A stretch of DNA of 64,000 bases from Crossaster papposus (Eukaryota; Echinodermata; Asteroidea; Velatida; Solasteridae): positions 496,001 through 560,000 of the forward strand of contig JBAIAA010000673.1 of assembly GCA_037893245.1 (NCBI GenBank), written 5' to 3'. Under the pieces are notes generated by a model. That model did no database searches. It saw only the letters and a list, made by a program, of their open reading frames with translations, and was not told where the DNA came from. Positions 1 through 11,400 of the stretch are shown one piece after another. The stretch's first letter is position 1. Each line of letters starts with the position of its first letter. A program made the position numbers and the translations under genes.

Positions 1-151
1 CATTAAAGTAGACAACAGTCAATATTGAAAACTTTATTGTGATAATATCATTAACATTGGCTGATGAGCTGCTTTGGAGTACGAAGTTACGTTATACGTT
101 GTGCCTTAGTACAGTGGCTCCGTAGCGAAATTCCTGAACTTATGCAGCAGC

Positions 152-361
152 GCGATCGTGTACACAAAATTGCAAAGCGCACAGGCTCACAAATCCATCG
201 GGATTCATACAAAGACCTGCGGCATATCCGCCATAGAAGAAAACTCTGCAGGAGGTGCGATCGTGTACACAAAATTGCAAAGCGCACAGGCTCACAAATC
301 CATCGGGATTCATACAAAGACCTGCGGCATATCCGCCATAGAAGAAAACTCTGCAGGAGGT
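152..361. repeat. Two-copy tandem duplication, 105-bp unit
   Basis: The block starting GCGATCGTGTACAC at 152 is repeated essentially without change at 257, ending near 361. The identity of the two copies points to a recent duplication. All three forward frames stay partly open through it, but I see no domain and no coding signal. Confidence 0.9.
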
Positions 362-364
362 ACT

Positions 365-865
365 CTCTGAAGCCCTGTCCGCACTGGACTTAATTTGGGC
401 AAACTAACCGAGCCAATGGGTAACTTGCCCATTTCAAGTCCAGTGCGGACAGCCTGGGTAACTTTCCTCACAGGTAACTTACCCACGCCGCGTGGGTAGT
501 TTAACCGAGCCAAAGGTGCCCAGGAAGATTGACCAGGAAGATTTAACCGAGCCAGAAAATCCAGTGCGGACGCGACGTCTCGGTTAAATCTTCCATCACC
601 CATTATGTAAGAAAATAATGTTGAGAGCTAGCGCCGGGAACAGACGATCCGGTCGTCAAGCCGCGGTCATAGGTCACGCAGGGCACCCTCTTTATTGTTT
701 TGGAGCCAGCTCGGCTAGTTTACCCATCGTCTCGGCAATTCTACCCGCGTCAATTAAATCCAAGTGCGGACGGTGGGAAGATCAACCCATCGGAATGTTA
801 CCCAGCGTCATGGTCAAATTACCCAAAATGTTTATCCAGTGCGAACACGGCTTAAGTCGGTTGGG
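365..865. mobile_element. Nonautonomous elements with GTCCGCACTGGAC-type inverted ends
   Basis: The motif CCTGTCCGCACTGGACTT near 373 is followed by its inverse AAGTCCAGTGCGGACAG near 435. More inverted or direct copies lie near 560, 760 and 830. A related pair lies at about 27090 and 27160. This looks like a small cluster of MITE copies or a compound element. Exact ends and target duplications could not be fixed. Confidence 0.55.
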
Positions 866-1440
866 AAAGCAACAGGTCTGGATGAAATTAGTGTTAAAAT
901 GATCAAAATTGCTTCACCTTATATCATTAAATATTTAACTTTTATTTTTAACATGTCTATAAGATGTGAGCGATACCCTAAAAATTGGAAACATGCTTTA
1001 GTAACACCAATTAACAAGGGAGGATATAAATGTAGTACAGGTAACTATCGGCATATTTCTATACTGCCAATTATCTCTAAGATTTTTGAAAGATAGGTGC
1101 ACAGTTACATCGGTATATAGATACCTTGATGAAAACAATCTGATTCCTAGTTGCCAGTCAGGATTTAGACCCCTGCACTCAGCTGAAAGCACCCTACACG
1201 ACTTAACAAACAAGTGTTTTACGGCCATGGAGAATGGACAAGTTACAGGCAGTGTGTTTATAGATCTCAGTAAAGCATTTGATTGTGTTAATCATGGCAT
1301 AGAGAAACTAGAAAAGATGAACATGTCATCTTCTGTAATCAATTGGTTTATTAAAGTCATACCTAAGTGATCGTAGTCAGTCTGTGAATACTGGCGGCAC
1401 CATATCAAATTTCCTGTCCGTAAACACTGGTTTTCCGCAG
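840..1440 (+). pseudogene. Decayed LINE reverse transcriptase fragment
   Basis: Three frames must be combined to read a non-LTR retrotransposon reverse transcriptase. The first segment (to about 1095) carries the fingers region with GKATGLDEIS and a NWKHALVTPI-like stretch, then NYRHISILPIISKIFER. A frameshift leads to a segment with SGFRPLHSAEST and the catalytic motif A, FIDLSKAFDCVNH. Another shift leads to a region ending GFPQGS (motif B). The YADD motif is missing because the sequence diverges after about 1450. Frameshifts and stops make it a dead relic. Confidence 0.85.
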
Positions 1441-1661
1441 GGGTCGATTTAATACCTAATGTACCTTCTAGCTTCTTCAGATGATATGTTTGCTCGTCTT
1501 AATTGGGCTCCTTTTTCTAAAAGAGTTAAGCCCAAACAGGCTATTCTAAATGACTCCTTCGTACATGACAAATAGTTTCACACCTCTTACAGTTATTCGC
1601 GAAACAAGGCAATCAACCCAAACGGCACTAGTTCCTTTCGCCAAAAAAGAATGCTACGCCA

Positions 1662-1855
1662 CAAGTTTCGTAGTCTTTGGGCAAGACGTTGCTTAATTCG
1701 CAGCCACGAGAGGGCGCTATCGCGACAAACCATCATCACTAGCACTCACCATCCTGTCCGTAACGACAGGATGGTGAGTGATGATGGTTTGTCGCGATAG
1801 CGCCCTCTCGTGGCTGCGAATTAAGCAACGTCTTGCCCAAAGACTACAAGTTTCG
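1662..1855. mobile_element. 176-bp foldback (hairpin) element with 9-bp target duplication
   Basis: Positions 1671-1846 form a near-perfect inverted repeat. The left arm starts TAGTCTTTGGGCAAGACG and the right arm ends with its complement. The only obvious difference is a 6-bp insertion in the left arm near the centre. Identical 9-mers CAAGTTTCG flank it at 1662-1670 and 1847-1855, as expected for a target-site duplication. A 9-bp duplication suits Mutator-like or Merlin-like transposases; the family is not identified. Confidence 0.85.
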
Positions 1856-3103
1856 CTGCGAGTGGTGCAAATTTTTGGAATAATCCGCCCGAACAATTGC
1901 GAACATTGGACTCCTTTAGCACATTTAAATCGGAGCTCCGTCGACGGTGAAATCCGTTACATACGGGTAATTATCAGCACCCAGACTCCAAGCGGTATTA
2001 AACAGAGTGATTAAAACCCCTGGAACACACATTTATTCCCTTATTTAACTACCTTTTCGCACAATTTATGGGCACACCATTTCCCCCAGTTTTTGTTTGC
2101 TGGGCTAAATATCACAGTGTTACCATTGTTCAAATGATTTTCAATAAGGTTTTAATAGGATAATTGTGCCAAAATAATTTTAAATTTATTATGTTCTGTT
2201 GATGAGATATGGCTTAAAGGTCCAAAAATGAAACAACTTGATCATAACAAATCACACGATGACGTCATCATGATATCACTTCAATGTATACCTATAACAC
2301 ATCCCGCCATACCTGCATACCAAGTTTTAACCCAATCGGACTTATACTTCCAGAGATATAGGGCATTGGAGAAAAAAAATGGATCTTTAATGTGACACTC
2401 AATTACTTTGCATGTGTCATTAAAATGCCATTTAACAAATCCAAGATGGCCGCCATAAAGAACCTAAAAAACAAATGTAAACATTGGTTTTCATGTTGAG
2501 TATATCCTAACGTTTCAAAAAATGTATAGTTTAGCAAATCTACCAAAAAGGTGAACGAAACTTTAAGTATGTACATGAACCTAACTAATAGGCCTAGTAA
2601 CCAGCAGACCGACAAACTATCACCGACGTCACGGCGGCCCAAATTTTTCTTTTAGTTCTTTATATTTGCAGTTCCTCGTATCAAACTAAAGTACATTGCA
2701 CTGTAAAATAGTATTGCTATGAAACAGTTATGAAAGGCAATTATCCCTATCCCATTCAATTGTTTCTTTGATCTATTTGTATTTGTCACTAATATCAATT
2801 TAAATTAAATATTTAAATCTATTTTACTGACGATATTAAACTAAATATGGTCGAAGTTAATCTGCGTAGACTGAAGTCACCCCAAAATGCGTATAATGAA
2901 ATAATGTCGAATTACAGACTTTGCAGTTTGCATCAACTCCTTATACAACTTCATATCCTTGAAGCCGGTTATCCAAAATGTCGCAACTGAATGTTACGCT
3001 GTCGTGGCGATGGAATGTGCGTGTCCACTGTATGTGGTCAGATTAACATCAGCCGCATGCACATTGTTTGTGTTGAATATTCGGCCTAATTAATTGTACT
3101 CAC
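1856..3103. other. Intergenic stretch without a recognised gene
   Basis: AT-rich sequence with no coding or RNA gene I can support. About 90 bp at 1965-2055 (GCGGTATTAAACAGAGTGAT) recurs at 23440-23525, so it is part of an interspersed repeat. Confidence 0.6.
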
Positions 3104-3206
3104 CAATTGTGTGTTTACTTATGTAAGGACTGTAGCCAGCGAGCGAGTACAACGCCAGGATAATTAAAAGGAGGGGCGGGGTGAGCAGCCAGCGAAGCCG
3201 TATCAT
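3104..3206 (-). CDS. Candidate first coding exon of a signal-anchor (type II membrane) protein
   Basis: On the minus strand an ATG at 3206 opens 34 codons. They start MIRLRWLL and then give a strongly hydrophobic run (LLTPPLLLIILALYSLAG) preceded by two arginines. The exon ends at a near-consensus splice donor, ATTG|GTGAGT (phase 1). This arrangement of basic residues, about 17 apolar residues and an early donor is typical of Golgi type II enzymes such as glycosyl- or sulfotransferases. That family call is only inference, because no other exon is in the window. The sequence just upstream (3210-3350) is CpG-rich, which suits a promoter. The gene would run leftwards off the window. Confidence 0.45.
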
Positions 3207-4888
3207 CTTGAAACGCGAGGCACTCGCACGGAGAGTTGTCACGGTCGCGATATGGGCTGAACGCAAAGTCGTGTGCGTGCGCCCTGCCGTCCGATCCGGC
3301 CGTGGTGGTGTCAATCGCGATGGTCGCGTCACTTGTATCTGTGTATCTGATAGGCGTTTATGACTGTATTCACCGAGCGTGAACAATTGGCCGTTTACGA
3401 AACTTCCGTTTCGTTCTACCTCGGCTTCAACACCAGCTCAGCAACCAATAAACATTACAAACAAAAACTTCCAACTTTGGCTCCAATTACAAAACATCAA
3501 CAAACAAAACTTTCAAATTATTATGAAATTGCTGTCGGTAAATGACAGTCTAAAGCCCACTGTAAAATTTGAGTCTTTGCGTTTTAGACCGTCAATTACT
3601 AGCCAATCAGCACTTGCGAGTGTTCATGAGGTCAGCGGTGCTTGCGTCCCATCCAATGAGCTATCGGGACTGTACCTTAGCTTGTTGTTATTCATAATAA
3701 GGTCTGACATCTGCATGTTACATTAGTATACACGCCCTCCTCCCGCTGGTGACTGACATACCAGATGTGTACAATGGCGCTTACAATGACGCCCGGCCCG
3801 CTTATTAGTTAAAAGGTACAATGGGATACGTACATGTACAGTACATGGCGGGAATTTCAATGGGGTATTTTCAACATGCGGGTTGTAATTGTGAGGATCA
3901 AACCACTTTAAATGCAGGGAACACATATAGACCTGGTAATTACTTACACCAAGTATAGAGTATATAAACCAAGCTTTCATAGAGGTGTTGGTCCTAGATG
4001 ATTATTCGTGCCGTCCACGCAAAAACCCTGTTTTGTATTACCGTCAGACGTACCAAAACGCGGATGCCTTAACTGGTGTATTATAATCTTCACCCAGGGA
4101 GAGAAAAGGGGTATAATTAACTCTCACATCAGAAACCCATAAACGTGCACCCCACACCCAAACATACCTTAAAATGGGGGCAACTTTGTAATGCTGGTGG
4201 GCAACTTTACCACTACATGCCAATAAATTTGTGTTGATGGTTGCATTTTTATTTTGGGACATTAATAGAAGGGGGGGGGGGTATTTATGGAAATGATTAA
4301 AAAAGAGTTGACAAATATTACATTACACTGGATTTTATGCGATATTTTATAAATGTTTTCCCCCAAATGATCTGACCAAAGTTGCCCCAACCCTGAATTT
4401 CTTTCAATGAGTATAAAACTTACAATACGCTTTTGAAAACTTATTCAACTCATTGTGTTTAGGGTAATCGTCAATTTTAGCAGCTTCCGTGGTGCAAACC
4501 CGCTCAAGTTGAGGCTTCGAAATGCCAGGCCGAGTCTGTGGACAACCGAGACCGAGGCTGTTCCTGCCCAAAGCGAGGCTGCCAGATGACAGGTCAAAGC
4601 TGACAAATATTTTTATGCGTCGGAGATAAAATGTAAATTTGATTTGTAACCTCGCTTGAATAATCTGTACGGCTAAAAACCCTCCTACTGGCTGGTTTGG
4701 TTTAACGAAACACAACTTATTACAAAAACGTCCTCTCTCGTAGCTTAGGAATTACGATAGGTATTGATATAAAGGGTCAGGGTCATGGCTCCTGTTGGGC
4801 ACTCAGAATGGACGGGATAATTGTAATAACTATTAAATATTAAACACATTTTGAAAATATTTTGTCAAGCTGTCTTTAATTTGTCAAG
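3207..4888. other. Intergenic stretch; CpG-rich patch then AT-rich sequence
   Basis: About 3210-3350 is unusually CpG-rich and may be the promoter or 5' UTR of the minus-strand exon ending at 3206. The rest holds a G homopolymer at about 4268-4280 and no gene I can support. Confidence 0.45.
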
Positions 4889-4896
4889 TTAATTTG

Positions 4897-5272
4897 TAAA
4901 GGTAGGATATACCATTGGTAATTTCTCGAATTATGAATAGATGGATTCGAGGGGGGGGGGGGGGGGGGGCTTTTTTTTTTATTGTAAATATCGTTTAACT
5001 GACCTGTTCGAAGAGGAAAACAAGAAAAATGGCGTTCGTTTTCAACCGGCGTCGGGCAGTGATTCTGACGTTGTTTCTTTTTTTTGGCAATTGCGTCCGA
5101 CGATCGTGGATTATTTTAGCATAAATTATAGGAAAATTATTATTAGGAAAAATTATAGGATATCTAGCTATCTATTTACTTTCAAATAAAGTAAGATATT
5201 TCCTAATATTTGAGTAATAATTCAGTAGTAAACATTTTCGATATCTGCAAATGGTGTATCCTACCTTTAAAA
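4897..5272 (+). mobile_element. TTAA-flanked MITE, family A
   Basis: Starts AAAGGTAGGATATACCATTG and ends with the inverse, CAAATGGTGTATCCTACCTTT. The interior landmarks ATCGTTTAACTGACCTG and CAACCGGCGTCGGGCAG are shared by copies at 15139, 19265, 32742 (reverse), 36643, 41700, 49684 and 52033. A poly-G/poly-T run at 4950-4980 is specific to this copy. Confidence 0.85.
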
Positions 5273-5464
5273 CTTCCTTGAGAATTGATTGATCAGATAA
5301 AATCACAAATCGCAACCAATAACCAAACAAAGGAAAACAAGTAATATGTACTCAATGCAAAGAACTTAACAGTACCCGAAAAAGGAAATGATTTAACTAC
5401 ATGTAAAATCCAGGCGTGATGTATTCCTATTGTTCTTGCACGACAATACTAGCCGGTAATGGCT

Positions 5465-5570
5465 TGTTGGACACAAACTCATCATTAACCAGCACAATAA
5501 CTCATCGTTACGAACACAGTAACTCGTCGTTACCAACACAATAACTCGTCGTTACCAATACAATGATATT
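5465..5570. repeat. Short tandem repeat, unit of about 25 bp (AACTCGTCGTTACCAACACA)
   Basis: About four degenerate copies of a unit with core AACTCRTCGTTACSAA. Non-coding. Confidence 0.7.
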
Positions 5571-5988
5571 AAACACAATTGCTGTCCATTATCAAGTAAA
5601 CAAACAGTACTGTATCACTGTGCCAACCAAATGAACATAATGTGTGTTATAGAATGGATACTCTATAGTTCACACTGCGGCATTGTGCGGTGCCGCCAAT
5701 AAGCCACACCGCAGGCCCGTACGCAGGGGGGTGCGACGGGTACGCACCCCCCGAAATTACCAAAAGGTCTACAATTTCCTAGGTAAATAATGGTATTTTG
5801 ATGTAGAAATAACGGTATTGGCCCCCCAAAAATGGACTTGACTTAGGCGATAATGTGAACAACAAAAATCGCACCCCATAAGAAATCCTGCGTACCGGCC
5901 TGTGTGATTGGCAGTGCACTTACATTGTAGCCTCATTGTACTCTGTCTTTGTTGTGGGAGTCTGGATTTCACATAGGCTAATAGCTTC

Positions 5989-6067
5989 GGAACACGCCAA
6001 TACCAGCGATAATCGGTCTCGGCGCTGCGCGCCTCGCCCGATTATCCTGCTGGTATTGACGTGTTCC
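5989..6067. mobile_element. Small foldback element
   Basis: GGAACACGCCAATACCAGC at the left is the inverse of GCTGGTATTGACGTGTTCC at the right, around a short GC-rich loop with a second inner pair (GATAATCGG / CCGATTATC). It is 79 bp in all. No clear target duplication. Confidence 0.7.
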
Positions 6068-6315
6068 TCAGCCATTACCCTTTATGTAGCTCAAAAGCAG
6101 CCAATCCTACACAAATCATAGTACATTCATTATTTACAATCAGCTTTTCCATCCACTTGTATTGTTTTTACATGTACTTGTAGATGATGTTCGTGTTTAT
6201 GTTATTATGTAATGTTTACGTCTCTGAAGAATTTCGAAAAACAAGGCCAGTCATTGTAGCCAGTAAGCAGTTTGCAGCAGTTTTAATCTTATTCATGTTT
6301 ATGTTATTCCACAGG

Positions 6316-6950
6316 TAGTTGGGGAGAACGGTAACGTTCACAAATCCACTGACAACCTCTGCGGGGATGCCGCGCCCATCAAATCAGATGATGATTTTGA
6401 CAGCGGGGATTCAGACCGTGACGACAATGATTCTGATTCTGATTACGATCTAGGTGATTTAAATGGCGAATACAATCGTCCCGAAGCAGATCCTGATGAT
6501 TCCCGAGATTCTGAAAATGATTTGGATGAATCGGATGATTCTGACAGTGATCGATTCAATTGATTCCAGGGATGAATTCGATGATTTTGATGATTCAGAC
6601 AGTGAAGATTCAACTGTTTCTGGGGATTATAATGATTTGAAAAGCACCTACGAATCCGATGACGACACTCCATTTCAGACCAACTTCCAGAATGTTGTTA
6701 CTTCCCAGCAGACAGATTCAACGAAGACAGCACAGATTCGGAAGAGAACGAATCTAGGGTCGAGGAAAAGAAACAGAAGGCCAGGGTCAAAGGTCAGCTG
6801 CCCGACTTGTCTCACCATGGCAACGACTGGCTTGTAAACGACCTCTCTAGCGAGGATGACAGTGATGTCATAGATGATAGTAATGATGATAATGATTGCG
6901 ATAATCTCAACCAGAAGCCACCTTTCCAACCAGTTGGTGTCCAATGGTGA
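6316..6950 (+). pseudogene. Acidic coding-like region split over three frames
   Basis: A splice-acceptor-like TTATGTTATTCCACAG ends at 6315. From 6316 one frame is open for 83 codons and rich in Asp, Ser and Glu (for example DDNDSDSDYDLGDLNGEY). Near 6560 the same composition continues in a second frame (DEFDDFDDSDSEDS), and near 6710 in a third (NEDSTDSEENESRVEEKK, later NDLSSEDDSDVIDDSNDD), to a stop at 6950. Two single-base indels would join them. This is either the last exon of a plus-strand gene carrying sequencing errors, or a pseudogene. I do not recognise the protein. Low-complexity acidic sequence makes chance similarity to known proteins likely. Confidence 0.45.
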
Positions 6951-7439
6951 ACCAGAATTTGAAGAAAGATTTCCTCAATTTTTTTCTTTCAAACAACAAA
7001 TTTAATTCGAGTTCTGTTTCACAATGACAGTACAAAGACACAAGAAAACAAATTACCTCTTCATTATAAAAGGACAATCCTTTTTTTAATTTTGTCCAAA
7101 TGAAATATTCACAAGTTATAAAACTAAAACAAATTAATGTACTTTACATTAGCAAACATGATACCTCAATTATTGTTTCAATGACGAAAACAAAAACATA
7201 AATTGTTACCACTTTGGGGAGCATAATATCAGCAAAGCTCAATGGCAGTTCTCCTAAATTTCCTTTAAGGCACACCATCTTGTGTTCTGTTTTTGAGAGT
7301 GCCAATCTTTGTCGATACAAAATATTTTAAAGAGACAAAATTATGCCATTTGTTGCTTTTGTTCCAGCCGGTTACTTGATGTGCCGGCAAAAGTGTGTAC
7401 ATATCACACCCATTCTTCGTGAGCTCCACTAACTCCCAA
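6951..7439. other. AT-rich stretch, no gene seen
   Basis: Could be 3' UTR of the acidic region if that is a real exon. No RNA gene, repeat family or domain recognised. Confidence 0.5.
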
Positions 7440-7882
7440 TTTCGGAACGCGTCAAGTTTAAGATTTTGCTCATTGTTTTCAAAACTATGAATAATCAAGG
7501 CCCGGCGTATCTGTCTGAGTTGATCTCCTTGTATGTTCCTAGCTCTGCGAGTTCTTCGCTCAGGGCACAAACGCCTGCTGAGAACCGTCAAGAGCAGGAC
7601 AGCCTATTACGGTTCCCGGGCTTTCTCTACTGCAGCTCCATTACTATGGAATCAACTTGCGATTCTTGCGTAATGTGGACGCTTTTAAAACTGGATTGAA
7701 AACTTTCCTTTTTAGCTTGTACTTTGAATAATGATTTAATTTCAATAATTATTTTTAGCTCGTATTGTAATTTAAATGATTTGTTGTAGTTTCTAAAGAA
7801 TTATTGACTTTTTATTATTGTACAGAGTGCTGAGGCGCATGTGTAGTGCTCTTTAAATCAACATATATTATTATTATTATTA
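7440..7882 (+). mobile_element. LINE 3'-end fragment (L2/CR1-like)
   Basis: Broken reading frames match the C-terminal end of the complete LINE at 28.4-32.2 kb: a QGPAYLSELISLYVPS-like stretch corresponds to APSYLSDLLSVYTPARS there. It ends with a GCTCTTTAAAT-type 3' tail and an (ATT)n tract at 7865-7884. It is 5'-truncated. Confidence 0.75.
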
Positions 7883-7888
7883 TTAAAG

Positions 7889-8330
7889 ACTAAAATTGAG
7901 CCGATTGCAGTCCTGGATGCAGCAGATTTTGTTGATCCGCCAGGCAGTCGGATGGTCCTGGGGCGCGGAGCCTTCGGAGAGGTCACCCTGAGATACCAGC
8001 CCTCGACCGGCCGCTCGGTGGCGTACAAGACGCTCCTGGGTGACACTGATCGCGACAATGTCATCTTCGAAGAACAGGCAATGCGGCTGCTTAGCAACCA
8101 CGCATCGTTCCCAACAGTCTACGGCGTGGTGATCCGAGATGGCCAGAGGGCCCCGGTGGCCGAGTTTCTTGGGGATGAGCTCTTGGCACAACCCCTGACT
8201 CTCACCGATGCTCTGCGTGGAGAGCACCCTCTGAAGCTCGCCCGGTACGAGTCGTGCCAAATTGCGCTGGATATTGTCGACGGGTTCGGAACATGCACTG
8301 ATGCAACCTGCTCCACACGGTATAACAACA
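7889..8330 (+). pseudogene. Protein kinase N-lobe fragment
   Basis: One frame encodes a kinase N-lobe. The glycine-rich loop LGRGAFGEVTL is followed about 13 residues later by VAYKTL, which holds the ATP-binding lysine. An alpha-C-like segment (FEEQAMRLLSNHASFPTVYG) and a hinge-like stretch (VAEFLGDE) follow. Reading ends with ALDIVDG, where the HRD catalytic loop should appear. That loop, DFG and the C-lobe are absent, and the frame seems to shift near 8290. Base composition is clearly more GC-rich than its surroundings. A LINE 3' end abuts it directly upstream, and the MED16 stop codon lies 144 bp downstream on the other strand. A real internal exon (GATTGCAG before, CACACG|GTATAA after) is possible, but no partner exons are visible. 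Confidence 0.6.
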
Positions 8331-8473
8331 GATTAAGCCTGGTAAAAAAAAAATATCTAAATATCCGAACTGGCAAAATGCTATTCGATTATTCGAATAT
8401 TGGAATATTCAATATATTCGAAACAGCCCTAAGAAGTAAGCGAAGCACCGGGCTCACCTTAAATTCCAATGTT

Positions 8474-11400
8474 TCACTCCATGACCACCTTCCGCCACAG
8501 ACCCCCGCAGAGGCATGATTTTGCCCAGCGCTGCTCCCACGACTTCATGGCTGCCGAACGACTCGGCGAATTCAACATTGAGATTGAAGAACATCTATAA
8601 GAACAAAAAAAAACAAAACAAAAACAAAATCGTCCAATATAAACACTCATTTCCATAAAAAAGTGTTGTATTTTCCCGCAGTCGATTCCTATATGTTCTT
8701 TAAAAAAGGCAAATTTTGTGCATTTTTAAACGATGACTTCAAATAACCTAAACATTACCTTTGACCTCCTATATCAAATGAGTTGTGGTGAACCCCCAGC
8801 CAAGGATTATTCCATTCAAGTTACATGGAATAGTAGACAAAGAAACAATTGAAGCATATTAAAACAATCACCTTTAATGACCCCTACATGGCCTTTGACC
8901 TCAGTAATCCAATGAAGAATTGTGTCTTTCCACCCAAGGGTCACTCCATGCAAGTTTCATCAAAATCAATAAAAGCATTTAGAAGTTCTAGTTTTTTGTT
9001 TTAACCTTCCTATGGTTTCACCTTTCAAAACCTTTCAAAATCTGCTTACTGGGCAAAATGGATATAAAAAAGTATGAACCTTTCAAAACGCTCCATAATT
9101 TGTTGCTACTGCACTACCACACCTTTCAATACCTTTTGAAAGGAATTGAAAGGTAGAAAAACTGGGCTATGGTATACCCCTATGATAAAGGTATGGGAAG
9201 TCTATCAGAAAACGGCCATACCTTCCAAAACCTTGCGAAAGAAAATGAAAGGTGGAGCTATTGCTCAACCAAATATCAGTACAGTTGCTATGCATACATG
9301 GTTTGACCTTTCAAAACCTTTTGAAATGTTTTGAAAGGTAGAATTACTCCCCAGCACATTATATAGAATATCTCTCACAGAAAACAGCTAAACATTTTAA
9401 AATATTTCAACTTTTATTTGGTATGGTATGCCCCTATGATAAAGGTATGGGAAGTCTATCAGAAAACGGCCAGACTTTCCAAAACCTCACACCAGTTTGT
9501 TTAGAGAGTTGTTTTACCTTTCAAAATCTTTCATAGGTTTCTTTTGTCAGACAGCTTTCTCACCTTTCAAAACCCTTTCGTCCAGGAAACTTGAAAGGTT
9601 TTGAAAGGTCTGACAGCTCTATGGTAACTGCACGGTATATAAGAGGGTTAAAACTGTTAGGGCACGAGCCATTTTTACCCGGGGATGTGCGACTGAAGCT
9701 CAGAGCTGGTTCAATGCCTGTTACGACCGGCAAAACATCAAAGGCGAAGTCAACCGTGAATCAGCGAGAACTAAGTATGGTACCCTGTACTATAATGTAC
9801 GGACGCTATGATAAATATATGCACTGTTCTGAGTCTGGCAGGGTTAGGGTTAAGGTTAAGGTTAAGCCACGAAATATTCAATCCGCTCTCGTAGGCTGGG
9901 GTTCACTCTCAAGTACCTAGTGCAACTCCGGATCTCCTCGGGGGGCGACACCCCGAGGTACAGCCGGCGGACCACGTCCGTCTTCTGGTGGACCCTGTCG
10001 GTCAGCGAGCGGATGTTGACCTCCGACCCCGGAAAGATATTCAGGCCGTGGCCGAAGGCAACGATACTGGCCATGTGGGACGGCGCGGCGTAGAACTGGA
10101 AACTCATGGCCTGACGCAGAATCAGAAGCTTACCAGTGATTCCTAAGTGTTAAAGCAAAGGCAAAAGAAGAGAAGAGTTCAGGGGCGGCTAAGCTAGTCC
10201 CTTTTGTCAATTCCCGATTCAACTTCACGCATGCGTGAACTGTTTTTCACTCGAACGCATCTAGTCGATTGATGACATCGAATCTAGTTTGTGAACAGAC
10301 AAAGTACAATGTTACCACGTAATTTTTATCTTTTTAATGATTTATTTATATTATTCGCTCCACCTAATTTAGTGCAATAAATAATTATCTTATAGACGAT
10401 GTGCCCTCTGACGTCACGTGTTTACATCTGTATTCAAATGTGCCTGGCAGTGATGCGCACACATTGTGTTTTTAATAAAATTTGCTTAAAGAGTGACGTC
10501 GCAGGTCAGATCGCCTTTGAATTATGTGACCTCTGATGTCATCTCTTAACCAAATTTATGTAGAACATGATGCGTGCGCATACTGCCGAGCACATTTGAA
10601 TACAGATGTAAACAGAGATAAATACGGGGCAGATAAATACACACAAGGCTATGGGGCACGTGGTAACCAAATCTAAATTCTGTGCATTTTTTCCTGTGCA
10701 ATCGAGAAGACAATGGAGCTTTTCATTCCAGTAAAACATCAGTTATTGACGTTATTTCCAGCATTTACCATCTGTCACGGCAGTCATGTCCAGGGGTTGC
10801 ATGATGATTTGGTTGGGCAACAAACAGCACTCATCTGAAAAAATGTTTAATGAAAAAGATGTTAATCACGACAAACAAATAAATTTCATGCACTTTAAAA
10901 TAGAAGCCAAAAATGTATTTTGGGACACACAATTTTCATTTTGTTTCATTCTCAGACAAATCTAAAATGACTGTTATTAAGAACTGTTTTAATGAGTGAT
11001 CTAAACAAGTCTGAATAAATCTTCTAAAATCGATCGGACGTGGGTAGGTAAATCGTTGCATCATCGTCACTTTCGTTCCCACGCAAGTACGCGATGTGAA
11101 AACAAACGTGATCAAACAATGAGACCATGGAACAACAATCTGGATGTGAAGGTCGTATTAGTAAAATTCGTTTTTACCCGTTTTCAACTAATTTCTCATC
11201 ATTTTCTTCTTGTGGAATGCTAAGATAAAATACAAAACATGAATGTTCCTTGGTTGCGAGTGCGGTTAGAAATCATTCTATCAACAATTATACAGAGAAA
11301 AAAAGGCAACCCCTTGTAAAATGCCAATAGAAGGCTCACGGAGGGGTCCGGAATCTCAAAGACAAAATGTCCACTTTTAGGCTCCATAATGATGTAGTGA

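Noticed and set aside
4404-4715. 103-codon minus-strand open frame
   Set aside because: No recognisable domain, no splice context and ordinary composition. Not supported as a gene.
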